The notes: generated by a model from the letters alone, not told the origin. A DNA stretch of 64,000 nt from Pelagovum pacificum (GCF_016134045.1 NZ_CP065915.1:3967001-4031000); one strand, 5' to 3'. Numbered from the stretch's first letter, positions 52,500-61,365 are shown. Numbers and translations are program-made.

Positions 52500-54587
52500 A
52501 TGACGACGACGCCCCGAACCGGCTGGCCCAGCCTTATGCAGCCGACGGTGCTGCTGGCGCTCGCGCTGATGGCGATCATCGTGATGATGATCCTGCCGGT
52601 CCCGGCTTTCATTCTGGACCTCGGCCTCGCCGCGTCCTTCGGGCTCGCGATCCTTATCTTCACCGTCACGCTGTTCATTGAGCGGCCCTTGGACTTTTCG
52701 GCCTTTCCGACTGTGCTGCTGGCGTCGCTGATGTTGCGCCTTTCGTTGAACGTCTCCTCCACCAAGCTGATTATCGGCAACGGCCACACCGGAACCCGCG
52801 CCGCCGGCGACGTGATCGAAGGTTTCGCGAATTTCGTCATGGGCGGCAGCGTGTTCCTGGGCCTCGTCGTGTTCGGCGTCCTGCTGATCGTCAATTTCAT
52901 GGTAATCAACAAAGGCGCGACCCGGATGGCCGAGGTCGGGGCCCGTTTCGCGCTCGACGGAATGCCGGGCAAACAGCTGGCCATCGACAGCGACATGAGC
53001 GCGGGCGCCATCGACCACGCCGAAGCTCGCCGCCGTCGTGAGGTCGAACAGGCGGAAACGACCTTCTTCGGGTCGCTCGATGGTGCGTCCAAGTTCGTGA
53101 AGGGCGATGCGATCGCCGGCTTGCTCATCACCCTTCTCAATATCGTCGTCGGTCTTCTCATGGGAACGGCGGTTCATGGCATGCCGATGGCTCAGGCCTT
53201 TGAAACTTATGCGATTCTCACCGTCGGTGATGGGCTCGTCAGCCAGATCCCGGCGGTCATCATATCGATTGCGTCCGCGCTTCTGCTGGCTCGCGGCGGG
53301 GCCACTGGGGCCACAGATCTTGCGATCGTCGCGCAACTCGGGCGGCATCCGGCCGCGCTTTTTGCCGTCGGCTTTCTGATGGTCCTTTTCGGGCTGGTCC
53401 CGGGGCTTCCATTCGTGCCGTTCCTTCTCGGCGGCGCGATCCTGTGCGCGTGCGGCCTGATGACAATGCGTCGGAAGCCGGAGCAGATCGCGGGAGAGGA
53501 AGGCAAGAGCGAGATGACGAGGCCGGTCACATCGCTCGGAGACATACTCGACGTTGACGAGATCCACGTGCAGTTCGCGGGCGATCTGGTGGAAATGGTG
53601 CTTGATCCCGGTATCGGCCTCGACGCGCGCATCTCGAACATGCGCAATCACATCGCGTCGACCTACGGCCTTCTCATCCCGGACATCCGGCTGACTGACG
53701 ATACCGGGCTCGCAGATGGTGAATACGTTATCCGGATCCAGGGCGCCGAGCAGGCTCGTGCGTCCCTACGGCCAAACCGGATGCTCGCCTTGTTGGGGGC
53801 TGAGCAGCGCAGCGAAATTCCGGGCGATGATGTTGATGAACCGGTATACGGCGCGCCGGCGCGGTGGATTGATGTGGAGGCGACCGAGGACGCGGCCATC
53901 GAGGGTCTTACCGTTGTCAGCCCTCCGGAGATCATAGCGACGCACCTGCTCGAAGTGATCCGGTCAAATCTTGGCCGTCTGATGACACATCGCACTCTGC
54001 GCAGGTTGCTGGACGAGATGGTTAACCTTTCGGATCAAACCAGGGCGGCCTCCAACCGACGGATGCTGGATGAGCTGGTGCCAGACAAGGTGCCATTCGA
54101 TCTGCTGCTCGCAACGCTTCGAAATCTGCTCGATGAACGGGTTTCCATTCGGAATTTACCGCTGATCCTGGAAGCCGTTGCCGAGGCAAGGCCGATGTAT
54201 CCGACGATCGACGGCATCGCGGAGCACGTTCGCCAGCGCCTTGGTTTCCAGCTCGTCGCGGAACTGCGACGTGAAGACGGAACATTGCCGTTGATACAGC
54301 TCGCGCCGGAGTGGGAGCAAACTTTCGGAAACTACCAGATAGGCGGAGACAAGGGTGGCGACGTGGCTCTGCCACCGGACGAGTTCAATCGGCTCGCCAA
54401 TGCCATCGCGGAGAAGGTTTCAGACGCGGCGAGCACGGGTGTTCATCCCGCTGTCATCACGAGTGTGAAGCGTCGCCGGTTCCTCAGCACCGTTCTGGCG
54501 GCCAAGAAAATACAAAATCCGGTGCTCTCTTTCGAGGAAATCGGCATCGATGCCCGGCCCTCGTTGGTAGGATTGGTCCCTGCATGA
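52500..54587 (+). CDS. flhA: Flagellar biosynthesis protein FlhA
   Basis: The 695-residue export-gate protein has about eight N-terminal membrane helices and a large cytoplasmic domain. The FHIPEP-family signature region is visible in LMLRLSLNVSSTKLII, followed by the conserved charged FHIPEP loop (ARFALDGMPGKQLAIDSDMSAG). FlhA forms a nonameric ring that receives export substrates and couples to proton motive force. It starts 24 bases after the previous gene, with GGACAGGAC as ribosome-binding site, and overlaps the fliR start (ATGA). Confidence 0.97.
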   Translation: MTTTPRTGWPSLMQPTVLLALALMAIIVMMILPVPAFILDLGLAASFGLAILIFTVTLFIERPLDFSAFPTVLLASLMLRLSLNVSSTKLIIGNGHTGTRAAGDVIEGFANFVMGGSVFLGLVVFGVLLIVNFMVINKGATRMAEVGARFALDGMPGKQLAIDSDMSAGAIDHAEARRRREVEQAETTFFGSLDGASKFVKGDAIAGLLITLLNIVVGLLMGTAVHGMPMAQAFETYAILTVGDGLVSQIPAVIISIASALLLARGGATGATDLAIVAQLGRHPAALFAVGFLMVLFGLVPGLPFVPFLLGGAILCACGLMTMRRKPEQIAGEEGKSEMTRPVTSLGDILDVDEIHVQFAGDLVEMVLDPGIGLDARISNMRNHIASTYGLLIPDIRLTDDTGLADGEYVIRIQGAEQARASLRPNRMLALLGAEQRSEIPGDDVDEPVYGAPARWIDVEATEDAAIEGLTVVSPPEIIATHLLEVIRSNLGRLMTHRTLRRLLDEMVNLSDQTRAASNRRMLDELVPDKVPFDLLLATLRNLLDERVSIRNLPLILEAVAEARPMYPTIDGIAEHVRQRLGFQLVAELRREDGTLPLIQLAPEWEQTFGNYQIGGDKGGDVALPPDEFNRLANAIAEKVSDAASTGVHPAVITSVKRRRFLSTVLAAKKIQNPVLSFEEIGIDARPSLVGLVPA

Positions 54588-55348
54588 CGGACGTCCTCGC
54601 CGCCCTGCCAATTGCGACTGAAACCTACTGGGTCGCTTGGGCCGTCTTCCTCAGAATTGCGGGGCTGGTCGCGCTGCTTCCCGCATTCGGAGAGCAGTCC
54701 ATCCCCGTCCGGGTCAGGTTTGCCTTGGCAAGTGCCTTTACACTGCTGACGTTTCCGCTCGTATCCTTCGAGGTCTCCCCGGCACCGAACCTGTTGGCGG
54801 TCCTGACAGAGCCGCTCGTGGGGCTCATCTTCGGCCTTTGGTTAAGGTTAATGGTGCATGCGATGCAGATCGCGGGAACGATCGCGGCTCAATCGACATC
54901 GCTCAGCCAGATATTCGGCGGATCGGCAGGTATCGATCCGATGCCGGCGATGGGCAACGTTCTGGTTTTGTCGGCCCTTACGCTCGCCGTGATATCCGGC
55001 CTCGGGCCGAGCTCCATCGAATACGTCCTGTTGAGCTACACCATCGTTCCATACGGAACTGTGCCGTCAGCCTCGGTGCTCGTGGAACTGGGTGCTTCCC
55101 GGATCGCCGACGCATTCGCGCTTGGTTTCGCGTTGGCGGCACCGTTCCTGATCGCCTCGATGCTCTACAACGTCACGCTTGGGGTCATTAATCGGGCGAT
55201 GCCGCAATTGATGGTGACCTTCGTCGGGGCGCCGGCGATCACGGCAGGTGGGCTCTCGATGCTGGCGCTGTCCTTTCCCTATCTGCTTTCGGTCTGGCTG
55301 ACGCGGCTGGCGGGAGTCCTCGACGGTTCGGCGTTGCTTTCACCATGA
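54584..55348 (+). CDS. fliR: Flagellar biosynthesis protein FliR
   Basis: The 254-residue membrane protein has about six helices and typical FliR features: FLRIAGLVALLPAFGEQSIPVRVR near the N-terminus, then MQIAGTIAAQSTSLSQIFGGSAG and the C-terminal FLLSVWLTRL-like end. FliR is part of the FliPQR channel complex of the flagellar export apparatus. Its start overlaps the flhA stop and its stop overlaps the flhB start (ATGA at both ends), so the three gate genes are translationally coupled. Confidence 0.95.
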   Translation: MTDVLAALPIATETYWVAWAVFLRIAGLVALLPAFGEQSIPVRVRFALASAFTLLTFPLVSFEVSPAPNLLAVLTEPLVGLIFGLWLRLMVHAMQIAGTIAAQSTSLSQIFGGSAGIDPMPAMGNVLVLSALTLAVISGLGPSSIEYVLLSYTIVPYGTVPSASVLVELGASRIADAFALGFALAAPFLIASMLYNVTLGVINRAMPQLMVTFVGAPAITAGGLSMLALSFPYLLSVWLTRLAGVLDGSALLSP

Positions 55349-56391
55349 ACGATGACGTCGGCGACAAGAGTTACGAACCGACTCCGAAAAAACTGGATGA
55401 CGCGCGAAAGAAGGGTGAAATTACTAGGTCGGCCGACCTGACGACTGCCGCGGGTTACCTCGGTTTTGCGATCGTCTGTCTGCTGTTCGGGGAGGCGATG
55501 GTGACCCGTCTTGGCGGGCGCCTCGCCTTGATTATCGACCAAGCTGGGTCGACGCGTGCTCCGCCGATCGTAATCTCCAGCCTTGTCGGGCCGGTCGCTC
55601 CGATCATCTTTCTACCCGGCCTTGCCGCACTGATCTCGATCGTCGCCCGGAACGGTCTGCTGTTCACAACCGACAAGCTGAAGCCGAAGCTCTCGCGAAT
55701 TTCGCCAATCGCAACCGCGAAGCAGAAGTTCGGGCGGTCCGGTCTGTTCGAGTTTCTGAAGAGCTTCACCAAGCTGCTCGTCCATTCGGTCGTGCTTGGT
55801 TTCTTTCTGAACGCAAACATGCCGCGAATATTGACTGCGCTTACGCTCGAACCGTCTGCGGTGCCGGGCGAGCTCTGCACCCTGGCGCTCGACCTCATTC
55901 TTCTCGTTCTCATTGTAGCGGCGATTATTGGTGGCATCGATGCGATTTTCCAGGCTCAGGAGCATCGGCGCAAAAACATGATGAGCCGCAAGGAAATCAT
56001 GGATGAAACGAAGGAGTCCGAGGGCGACCCTGCGATGAAGCAATCGAGGCGGCAGAAAGCGGTGGAAATTGCGACGCGCAAGATGGTCGCTGAAGTCCCG
56101 AACGCGAACGTTGTCATCGTAAATCCCACGCACTTTGCCGTCGCACTGAAATGGAGCCGGGAGGCCAAAGGCGCTCCCGTTTGCGTCGCCAAGGGTGTCG
56201 ATGAGATCGCGCGCCGGATCCGTGAGATTGCTGAAGAAAATAACGTGCCGATACATTCCGATCCACCGACTGCGCGTGCGCTTCATGAACTGGTAGATGT
56301 CGGCAAGGAAATTCCTCCGGACCATTACAAGGCGGTGGCCGCTGCGATCCGGTTCGCCGAACTTGTGCGGGAAAAAGCGAAATGGCGGTGA
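55345..56391 (+). CDS. flhB: Flagellar biosynthesis protein FlhB
   Basis: The 348-residue protein has four membrane helices in the first 215 residues and a cytoplasmic C-terminal domain containing NPTH in VIVNPTHFAVALKW, the autocleavage site that switches export from rod/hook to filament substrates. The start EPTPKKLDDARKKGEI is the family hallmark. It closes the flhA-fliR-flhB block and overlaps the following small coiled-coil gene by ten bases. Confidence 0.96.
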   Translation: MNDDVGDKSYEPTPKKLDDARKKGEITRSADLTTAAGYLGFAIVCLLFGEAMVTRLGGRLALIIDQAGSTRAPPIVISSLVGPVAPIIFLPGLAALISIVARNGLLFTTDKLKPKLSRISPIATAKQKFGRSGLFEFLKSFTKLLVHSVVLGFFLNANMPRILTALTLEPSAVPGELCTLALDLILLVLIVAAIIGGIDAIFQAQEHRRKNMMSRKEIMDETKESEGDPAMKQSRRQKAVEIATRKMVAEVPNANVVIVNPTHFAVALKWSREAKGAPVCVAKGVDEIARRIREIAEENNVPIHSDPPTARALHELVDVGKEIPPDHYKAVAAAIRFAELVREKAKWR

Positions 56392-56747
56392 AAGCTCAGG
56401 TCGAAAATGCCGAACGGCTCTGCCAGTTAACGGATGCCGCCTATCTGGCGGAACAATCCGGCCTCGCCCGGATGAGTCGGGAGGCGGAAGCGCTTCGCGC
56501 TCACCTGGTCGGGCTCGAGGTCGGTCAGGTGCAACGCGCGAAGACACTCGCAACAACCGGGCCGGACGAGGCACTTCTGTCCGGAAGCGATCCGCTGTGG
56601 GAGGCGTGGGTGGAGTCTCGACGCTCGGACCTTCGGACAGAACTCGCACAGCTTCGGGCGCGGATGGAGGCGCAGAAGGATCGTCTTCGCGTGGCTTTTG
56701 GCCGCCGTCAGGCTGCCGAGGCCATACTGGGTAAGCTTAAGGGATAA
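56382..56747 (+). CDS. Small coiled-coil flagellar protein, FliJ-like candidate
   Basis: The 121-residue protein is almost entirely helical and coiled-coil-prone, with heptad-rich AERLCQLTDAAYLAEQSGLARM and TELAQLRARMEAQKDRLRV. FliJ, the export chaperone stalk that binds FliI, has this size and shape, but FliJ is usually next to fliI, which here is 4.6 kb away on another operon. No motif secures the assignment. It overlaps flhB by ten bases, so a flagellar role is very likely. It converges on the second fliL-like gene. Confidence 0.65.
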   Translation: MAVKAQVENAERLCQLTDAAYLAEQSGLARMSREAEALRAHLVGLEVGQVQRAKTLATTGPDEALLSGSDPLWEAWVESRRSDLRTELAQLRARMEAQKDRLRVAFGRRQAAEAILGKLKG

Positions 56748-56752
56748 GATCG

Positions 56753-57286
56753 TTAGTCCTGAACGTCCTGCCGAACGATATCAATGATCAGGACGTCAAC
56801 AACACGGTCACCAAGCGTCGCTTTTGCCGCTTGTCGAAGGCCCGAACGCAAGATCTGCATGTTCGATGCGCTCGTGAAATTGCCGCTGAAGCCACCGATG
56901 TTCGCATGATCGAATAGAACCTGCAGGAACTGGTCCCGAAGGCGTGGTTCTCGGGAAAACACTTCTTCCGTGGCCCCGGGTGCAACCTCGAGGCTGATCG
57001 ACAAAACAACGAGCGCGCCGACTTCTTCCTGCTCGACCACCGGGACGATGAATTGATTGTTCAGCCTGACGAATTCGCCGTCTTCGGTTGGTCCGTCATG
57101 GTCGTCTGAAATAGGCTCCTCCGCGTGCTCCTGTTCGGCATCCCCACAAGGCGGAAGCGCGCCATCGATGAGATCGGCGCCGGCAGGTTCGGCATCATCG
57201 TCGGACCCACCAAGGACAAGACCAGCACCCACCCCGGCACCAGTGCCAGCAATCAGCAGAATTATGGGTAGAATTAGCGCTTTCAT
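56753..57286 (-). CDS. Second FliL-like protein
   Basis: The 177-residue protein has an N-terminal membrane helix (residues about 5-27, with a GTGAGVGAG run), an acidic linker rich in Asp/Glu, and a C-terminal domain like FliL: FVRLNNQFIVPVV, LSISLEVAPGATEEV, REPRLRDQFLQVLFDH and a final LIIDIVRQDVQD. It is more divergent than the FliL at 47994 and probably has its own role at the stator or basal body. It is the last gene of the flgB-to-flgH minus operon, starting nine bases after the flgH stop, and converges with the FliJ-like gene. Confidence 0.85.
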   Translation of the reverse strand: MKALILPIILLIAGTGAGVGAGLVLGGSDDDAEPAGADLIDGALPPCGDAEQEHAEEPISDDHDGPTEDGEFVRLNNQFIVPVVEQEEVGALVVLSISLEVAPGATEEVFSREPRLRDQFLQVLFDHANIGGFSGNFTSASNMQILRSGLRQAAKATLGDRVVDVLIIDIVRQDVQD

Positions 57287-57295
57287 GGCGTGTCC

Positions 57296-58048
57296 TCAGA
57301 ACGGCAGCATCGCGTCGACGGCCTGTTGCCCGTAGCGAGGCTGCTGAACATCTGAAATATCGCCCCGTCCACCATAGGAAATTCGGGCGGAGGCAATCTT
57401 GTCGTAGGTGATCTCGTTCTGGCGGGTGATATCCTCGGGCCGGACGAAGCCGGAGACGAGAAGTTCGCGCAATTCATTGTTAACCCGCACTTCCTGGCTG
57501 CCTGATATGGACAGAACACCGTTCGGCATGACGTCGAGGATCGTCGCGGCCACGCGCAACTCGAGCCGTTCGTTCCGGCGGACGGATCCGTCCCCGTCGG
57601 CGGAGCTCGACGAGGTGACCGAGACCGCGTTCTCGAAACTCGCACCCTCCGGCAGTTCGGGCGCCAGTCTTTGAGGGATGCCAAGGAGTTGTGGTAGCGC
57701 CAACGACTCCGCTCCCGACCGCGATCGAGATGTCGAGTTCGATATCTCCGCGCTGTCGTCGATTTCGATCACCACGGTCAGGATATCGCCGCGCTGCACG
57801 GCACGGCGGTCGCCGAGCAGGGAGCCCCGGTCGCCGGTCCAAAGCGATGCGCTGTCGAGCGGCGGCGTGACCGGCGCCGTTACTTCCACCAAGGGTAAAC
57901 CGTACGTCATCATCGCGTTGTGCTCTGACGTCGCGCGGGCCGGAGATATGTCTGGCGCGCGGCCAACGCGGCTCAATTGGTCGCAGCCGGCGAGGGCGAG
58001 GCACAAGACCAAGCCGACGCGTGCGGATAACACATTACTCAGAGACAT
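57296..58048 (-). CDS. flgH: Flagellar L-ring protein FlgH
   Basis: The 250-residue protein is a lipoprotein (LALAGC, lipobox) and carries FlgH signatures: SLWTGDRGSLLGDRRAVQRGDILTVVIEI, NGVLSISGSQEVRVNNELREL and a C-terminal YGGRGDISDVQQPRYGQQ. It builds the outer-membrane bushing of the rod. The start used (58048) lies 14 bases inside the end of flgA; an ATG at 58060 would add four residues. A second lipid-type start is not excluded. The P-ring gene flgI is not in this window. Confidence 0.95.
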   Translation of the reverse strand: MSLSNVLSARVGLVLCLALAGCDQLSRVGRAPDISPARATSEHNAMMTYGLPLVEVTAPVTPPLDSASLWTGDRGSLLGDRRAVQRGDILTVVIEIDDSAEISNSTSRSRSGAESLALPQLLGIPQRLAPELPEGASFENAVSVTSSSSADGDGSVRRNERLELRVAATILDVMPNGVLSISGSQEVRVNNELRELLVSGFVRPEDITRQNEITYDKIASARISYGGRGDISDVQQPRYGQQAVDAMLPF

Positions 58049-58448
58049 AGGCGGACCCATCCGTTCCGATGCGGGCTGTCACGGTGTTCCGGGAGGAGAG
58101 GTTCATCACCCGGATCAGATCACCCTCAGAAGCGCGGTCGAGCGCCCGACCTTCGGTCGCGATGCGCAGACCCGAGCCGTCGTAAATGAGCGAAACCAGT
58201 TGGTTGCGCTCTACGATCGTCGGCGGCCCTACGTCCGCCGCGCGTACTGGGCGACCCGCATAGATTGCAACGCGGGCTTCCAGACCGATCAAGCTGGACG
58301 CATCGTCGGTACCGCCAGAATAGCTCCCCCCGTCGAGCGTGAGGTCACCGGGGGCGATCAGTTGGAACGGCCTGATGGTCCGCGTCGCAACCAGGGTGTC
58401 TGCGCCGGCTGGCGGCGCCAGTAACAACAAGAGCGCCAATCTGCGCAT
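58035..58448 (-). CDS. flgA: Flagellar P-ring formation chaperone FlgA
   Basis: The 137-residue exported protein has a signal peptide (LLLLLAPPAGAD) and a SAF domain: TIRPFQLIAPGDLTL, VAIYAGRPVRAADVGPP, RNQLVSLIYDGSGLRIATEGRAL and a final conserved IRVMNLSSRNTVTARI. FlgA is the periplasmic chaperone for the P-ring protein FlgI. It is shorter than the enterobacterial form, having essentially only the C-terminal SAF part. Its start overlaps the flgG stop by one base, and its end overlaps flgH. Confidence 0.93.
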   Translation of the reverse strand: MRRLALLLLLAPPAGADTLVATRTIRPFQLIAPGDLTLDGGSYSGGTDDASSLIGLEARVAIYAGRPVRAADVGPPTIVERNQLVSLIYDGSGLRIATEGRALDRASEGDLIRVMNLSSRNTVTARIGTDGSAYVSE

Positions 58449-59233
58449 CAGCGCACCTGCACGGTCGCCGCAAGCATCTGATCTGCGGCTGTGATTACCT
58501 TGGAATTGAGTTCGTAACCACGTTGCGCCTCGATCAGGTCGGTCACTTCCTTCACCGGGTCTACCGAGCTGTCCTCAAGGAATCCCTGCTGCAACGTGCC
58601 GAGACCGTCTTCGCCGGGGACCGCGACCAGCGGGGGGCCGGACGCCTCGGTTTCGACGAACATGTTGGAACCGATCGCCTCCAGCCCCTTGGGATTCGTG
58701 AAGCCGCTCAGGTTCAGTTGACCAAGGCGCTCGGCCGCGACGCGATCGCCGAAGTAGGCGTAGACTTCACCCTCCGCGTTAACAGAGATGGAGCGCGCGT
58801 CCGCCGGGATCGTGATTTCGGGGATGACCGGAAATCCTTCGGAGTTGACGATCAGCCCGTCGCCCGTCCGCTTCAGTGCACCATCTCGCGTGTAGGCCGC
58901 GCGACCGTCCGGCAGGGTGACCTCAAAATAACCGCTACCCTCGATCGCAAGGTCAAGATCGCCGCCTGTCGCGGAAAGCGCGCCTTGAGCCAAAACCATG
59001 GACACGGATGCGGCCTGAACGCCGAGTCCAAGCTGAACACCCGTCGGTAGCACAGTGCCGTCCGACGCGTTGATCGTTCCGGGACGCGCGGTTTGCTGAT
59101 AATGAAGGTCCGCAAATTCCGCGCGTCGCGGGTTGTAACCGGTCGAGTTCATGTTCGCGAGGTTGTTGGAAATAACCTCGACCCGAGTCTGCTGAGCGGA
59201 CATGCCCGTTGCGGCGATCTGAAGTGCTCGCAT
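58448..59233 (-). CDS. flgG: Flagellar distal rod protein FlgG
   Basis: The 261-residue rod protein begins MRALQIAATGMSAQQTRVEVISNNLANMNSTGY, the classic rod/hook N-terminus, and ends DPVKEVTDLIEAQRGYELNSKVI followed by a heptad C-terminus (ITAADQMLAATVQVR). It forms the distal rod that spans the P- and L-rings. It follows flgF with an 11-base gap. Length is the usual 260-262. Confidence 0.97.
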   Translation of the reverse strand: MRALQIAATGMSAQQTRVEVISNNLANMNSTGYNPRRAEFADLHYQQTARPGTINASDGTVLPTGVQLGLGVQAASVSMVLAQGALSATGGDLDLAIEGSGYFEVTLPDGRAAYTRDGALKRTGDGLIVNSEGFPVIPEITIPADARSISVNAEGEVYAYFGDRVAAERLGQLNLSGFTNPKGLEAIGSNMFVETEASGPPLVAVPGEDGLGTLQQGFLEDSSVDPVKEVTDLIEAQRGYELNSKVITAADQMLAATVQVR

Positions 59234-59244
59234 GGTTAATCCTC

Positions 59245-59961
59245 CTATTTACCTAGTGTGCGGATCGCTTCGCGGACTCTTTCATCCTCTCGATCGAGGA
59301 AATTCTGCCCCAGTTCGTAAGCCCGCTGGACCTCGATCATCCGCGCGATCTGCAGAACCGGGTCGACGTTGGAGCCTTCCAGAAATCCCTGGACCAGTCG
59401 TGATTCACCATCTGGCTCGAAACCACCGTCAGCCCGAAACCGAACGCCGTTCTCCCGAATTAGGTTGGTCGCATCGAGGGGGCGAACCACGCCAATCTGC
59501 CCGACGGGCTGTCCGTCGGCGGAGAGCGTTCCATCCGAAGAAATCGCAATGGTGCCAGCGCCTTGAGGGATGAAAACCGGCGCGCCTCCGGCGTCGAGAA
59601 CGGGATAGCCGTCCGAGGTCACCAAGTCGCCCTGCGCATTTGGAGTGAAATTGCCGTTCCGGGTCAGCCGCTCGCCGTTCGGCGTAAGGACGAGAAAGAA
59701 ACCCTCGCCCTCGATGGCGAGATCGAACGTACCACCGGTCCGGCTTAGTCCACCCTGCGACAGGTCATTGACCCGAGTATTCGCGCGGGCCATCGACAGG
59801 CTTTCATGGTTACCGCCGAGACGAGACACCCATTCGGAAAAGGTCACGCCTTCGCTCCGAAAGCCGGTGGTTGAGCTGTTGGCGATGTTGTTCGCGACGA
59901 CCCGCATCTCGTCGAGAAGTCCGGACTGCCGTGTCAGCGTGGTGTAGGTCGTGTTGGTCAT
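59245..59961 (-). CDS. flgF: Flagellar proximal rod protein FlgF
   Basis: The 238-residue protein belongs to the rod protein family: N-terminal MRVVANNIANSSTTGFRSEGVTF, central FDLAIEGEGFFLVLTPNG and RLTRNGNFTPNAQGDLVT, and C-terminal DPVLQIARMIEVQRAYELGQNF. It is a proximal rod subunit. The start at 59961 is three bases after the fliQ stop region; the open frame upstream of it runs antisense-like into fliQ. It precedes flgG. Confidence 0.95.
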   Translation of the reverse strand: MTNTTYTTLTRQSGLLDEMRVVANNIANSSTTGFRSEGVTFSEWVSRLGGNHESLSMARANTRVNDLSQGGLSRTGGTFDLAIEGEGFFLVLTPNGERLTRNGNFTPNAQGDLVTSDGYPVLDAGGAPVFIPQGAGTIAISSDGTLSADGQPVGQIGVVRPLDATNLIRENGVRFRADGGFEPDGESRLVQGFLEGSNVDPVLQIARMIEVQRAYELGQNFLDREDERVREAIRTLGK

Positions 59962-59963
59962 GG

Positions 59964-60233
59964 TTAATAACCGATGATGAGCGGGATGAGCGAAGTGGCG
60001 AAGAAGTCGACGAGCGTGTCTGTCATGAACCCCATGGTCACCCAGAAGACGGCGACGATCGCCGCGAGTTTTGGCACGAAGGTCAGCGTCATTTCCTGGA
60101 TCGAGGTCAGCGCCTGAAACAGGCCGACACATAAGCCGGCGACCAGCGCGACCGTGAGGATCGGAAGTGAGGTCGCCACCGCGATCCAAAGACCTTCGCG
60201 GACGACATCGTAGAACTCGCCCTGCCGCATCAT
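59964..60233 (-). CDS. fliQ: Flagellar biosynthesis protein FliQ
   Basis: The 89-residue protein has two membrane helices and the FliQ pattern: EGLWIAVATSLPILTVALVAG, LFQALTSIQEMTLTFVPKLAA, then VFWVTMGFMTDTLVDFF. It is the small subunit of the FliPQR export channel. It lies between fliE and flgF in the rod operon, while fliP and fliR are in other operons of the window. Its start overlaps the fliE stop (TGATG), with two ATG codons in series. Confidence 0.95.
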   Translation of the reverse strand: MMRQGEFYDVVREGLWIAVATSLPILTVALVAGLCVGLFQALTSIQEMTLTFVPKLAAIVAVFWVTMGFMTDTLVDFFATSLIPLIIGY

Positions 60234-60505
60234 CAGATCGGCATCCTCAGGATCTCTTGATACGCTTCGACGACCTTGTCGCGGACTGCCACCACGGTTT
60301 CGAGCGCCAGTTCGGTGCGGGCGAGCGCCTGAACCATGCTGTGCGGGTCGACTTTGCCGGCCATGCCGCCCATCGCCGCGTCTTCGCCGGCCTCAAGGGT
60401 CGCCATGAACTCATTGGCAGCCTGCCCAATCGGGGAGGATGTCGGCGCGGTGGCATCGCGGTTCTTGTCATAGCCGTGGGGGAGGAGGCTCGTTCTGAGG
60501 TCCAT
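60233..60505 (-). CDS. fliE: Flagellar hook-basal body complex protein FliE
   Basis: The 90-residue protein has the FliE C-terminus: MVQALARTELALETVVAVRDKVVEAYQEILRMPI, with the typical Q-I-L-R-MP ending. FliE links the MS-ring and export gate to the proximal rod. It lies between flgC and fliQ, the common order flgB-flgC-fliE-fliQ. The start follows GGAGCAAAGAG. Confidence 0.94.
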   Translation of the reverse strand: MDLRTSLLPHGYDKNRDATAPTSSPIGQAANEFMATLEAGEDAAMGGMAGKVDPHSMVQALARTELALETVVAVRDKVVEAYQEILRMPI

Positions 60506-60515
60506 CTCTTTGCTC

Positions 60516-60908
60516 CTATCTGCGCAACAGTTCGAGCAGTGAGGATGACATCTGTCGGACCTGCTCGAATATCTTGAGGTTCGCCTCGTAGCTGCGTTGT
60601 GCTTCGCGGGCGTCTGCGATCTCGATCATCAGGTTGACGTTGGAGCCGTCGTAGTGGCCGGTTGCGTCGGCCAGCGGATGTTCTGGATCGTAGATGCGGG
60701 ACAGCTGCGACAGATCCAGCCGAACCGGGCCGACCTGAACCGCGCCAGTCCGTTTTCCGCTTTGTAACTCTTCCCGGAATGCTACGGTTTTACGGTGGTA
60801 TCCGGGCGTGTCGGCGTTGGCGATATTTTCGGACGTGTGTCGGATCCGGGCCGCTTGCGCGCTCATCCCGCTGGCCACGATGCCGAAGGTATCTGAGAAG
60901 CCAGCCAT
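60516..60908 (-). CDS. flgC: Flagellar basal-body rod protein FlgC
   Basis: The 130-residue rod protein begins MAGFSDTFGIVASGMSAQAARIRHTSENIANADTPGYHRK, matching the N-terminal rod motif, and ends VNLMIEIADAREAQRSYEANLKIFEQ, typical of FlgC. It forms part of the proximal rod. The start at 60908 follows AACGACATGGCT-type spacing of one base after the flgB stop and gives the family length. Confidence 0.96.
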   Translation of the reverse strand: MAGFSDTFGIVASGMSAQAARIRHTSENIANADTPGYHRKTVAFREELQSGKRTGAVQVGPVRLDLSQLSRIYDPEHPLADATGHYDGSNVNLMIEIADAREAQRSYEANLKIFEQVRQMSSSLLELLRR

Positions 60909-60909
60909 G

Positions 60910-61275
60910 TCATTTCCGCCCGATCGATAGACGGAGAACATCCATGGCGTGCTTGTAGATCGCCAACGCCTGGACGTGCTCGCGCTGAATTTCGACGGCG
61001 TTCACCATCTCGACCTCGATCGAGACGGCATTGCCGTTCGGTGCAGGCTCTGCCCGGGTCGGCGTCGCTTCAGGCGCCTTCATGGCCTGGTGCCCGCTTC
61101 TACTGGCCCTCGGCGCGAGACCGCCTTCAGCGAAATCCCGGAACGGCGGGAGCTGCCGGGCGATGTACCCGGGTGTGTCCGCGTTCGCGATGTTCTGCGC
61201 GGTCAGAGTTTGGCGTTGCGCCGCATGCTCGGCCATTGCGGCCGAGGTCCTCATTACAGTCAGGTTTTCGTACAT
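60910..61275 (-). CDS. flgB: Flagellar basal-body rod protein FlgB
   Basis: The 121-residue protein has MYENLTVMRTSAAMAEHAAQRQTLTAQNIANADTPGYIAR at its start and VSIEVEMVNAVEIQREHVQALAIY near its end, the FlgB form of the rod-protein termini. It is the most proximal rod subunit and first gene of the operon flgB to the second fliL-like gene. The start at 61275 fits the family; an ATG at 61320 would extend into the promoter region shared with divergent fliI. Confidence 0.93.
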   Translation of the reverse strand: MYENLTVMRTSAAMAEHAAQRQTLTAQNIANADTPGYIARQLPPFRDFAEGGLAPRASRSGHQAMKAPEATPTRAEPAPNGNAVSIEVEMVNAVEIQREHVQALAIYKHAMDVLRLSIGRK

Positions 61276-61365
61276 CGGGGCTTCTCCCTCGATTGGCTTC
61301 AACCAAGCCTTAAGGGGCATTTCTTAAGGTCGGGTTGTCGCCATTGGGAAAAGGCATCGAATCTT

